From NCBI RefSeq assembly GCF_029223185.1, contig NZ_JARHUG010000006.1, positions 178,001-242,000 of the forward strand: 64,000 bases of DNA, read 5' to 3'. This DNA comes from Aliiglaciecola sp. CAU 1673. GTDB taxonomy: Bacteria; Pseudomonadota; Gammaproteobacteria; Enterobacterales; Alteromonadaceae. The notes under the pieces were generated by a model. That model did not search any database. It was given only the letters and a program-made list of their open reading frames with translations, and had not been told where the DNA came from. This document shows, one piece after another, positions 63,835-64,000 of this stretch. Position 1 is the stretch's first letter. Every line of letters starts with the position of its first letter. The translations under genes were made by a program, and so were the position numbers.

Positions 63835-64000
63835 ATGACAAAAGAATCCAGATCCCGTAAACGCCACGGCGAAGAATTTTAAAGCAGAAGCCCTGCGACT
63901 GGCCGGGAAAATCGGTGTGGCCAAAGCGGCCAGAGAACTGGGCTTACACGGCGCTCAAATATACCAGTGGCGTGCAGCGGCCGAGAAGAAAGCCGGCACC
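63835..64000 (+). pseudogene. IS3-type transposase OrfA start, frameshifted and cut by window edge
   Basis: The ATG at 63835 begins MTKESRSRKRHGEEF and then hits a stop. Adding one frame shift at the four-T run (63877-63880) continues as KAEALRLAGKIGVAKAAREL and GLHGAQIYQWRAAAEKK, the helix-turn-helix of IS3-family OrfA. A three-T run would restore frame, so the element's first ORF appears disrupted. TGGACACCT near 63793 may be the left end of the insertion sequence. The remainder lies outside the window. Confidence 0.7.

Overview
The window looks like chromosomal DNA of a marine-type gammaproteobacterium of the Alteromonadales (Alteromonadaceae-like). This is inferred from the gltA / sdhCDAB-sucABCD layout, the YdbH-YnbE-YdbL set, several RND pumps, DUF2306 membrane proteins and moderate GC content. 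No database search was possible, so family names rest on motifs and domain order that I can read.

Layout. 1-3421: a same-strand acyl-CoA block (3-hydroxyacyl-CoA dehydrogenase C-terminus, methylacyl-CoA racemase-like CaiB/BaiF protein, transglutaminase-fold protein, LCAD-like acyl-CoA dehydrogenase). 3466-6880: an orphan Hcp-fold protein with a signal peptide, a solute-binding-like protein, an EF-hand-like protein and an unknown membrane protein. 7062-19108: the most distinctive region. Two related subtilisin-type exoproteases (7162-9642 and 15924-18389) enclose a possible signalling operon: secreted protein, FHA-GAF protein, Ser/Thr kinase with TPRs, soluble histidine kinase, NarL-type regulator. 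A small secreted protein with a PEP-CTERM-like tail follows. Both proteases and the small protein carry the same palindrome (TAGGGG-n3/5-CCCCTA, one half-site imperfect in one copy) joined directly to a TATA-like hexamer. I propose that they form one regulon, possibly under the enclosed regulator.

19147-30717: an alpha/beta hydrolase-OsmC fusion, a TetR-adaptor-RND operon, azurin, a His-rich small membrane protein, an MscS channel whose 3' end is tandemly duplicated with a palindromic element, an XRE regulator, a membrane-anchored AraC-type regulator and a DUF2306 protein. 31056-38537: an adaptor plus two RND permeases. 38960-42214: a small protein, a solute-binding-protein pseudogene with two homopolymer frameshifts, a D-cysteine desulfhydrase/ACC-deaminase-like enzyme, a short MscS protein and TerC. 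42348-49499: ydbL, ynbE, ydbH and a further RND adaptor/permease pair. 49907-62254: a DUF2306 protein, then the TCA-cycle genes, with gltA divergent from sdhCDAB-sucABCD; sucB has two lipoyl domains. 62255-64000: repeats, an integron-type integrase with a LexA box and no recognised cassette array, and the broken start of an IS3-type transposase.

The housekeeping portion is ordinary. The unusual material is the protease/kinase island, the signal-peptide Hcp, the MscS-tail duplication, the frameshifted binding protein and the integrase locus. I found no rRNA, tRNA or CRISPR array.
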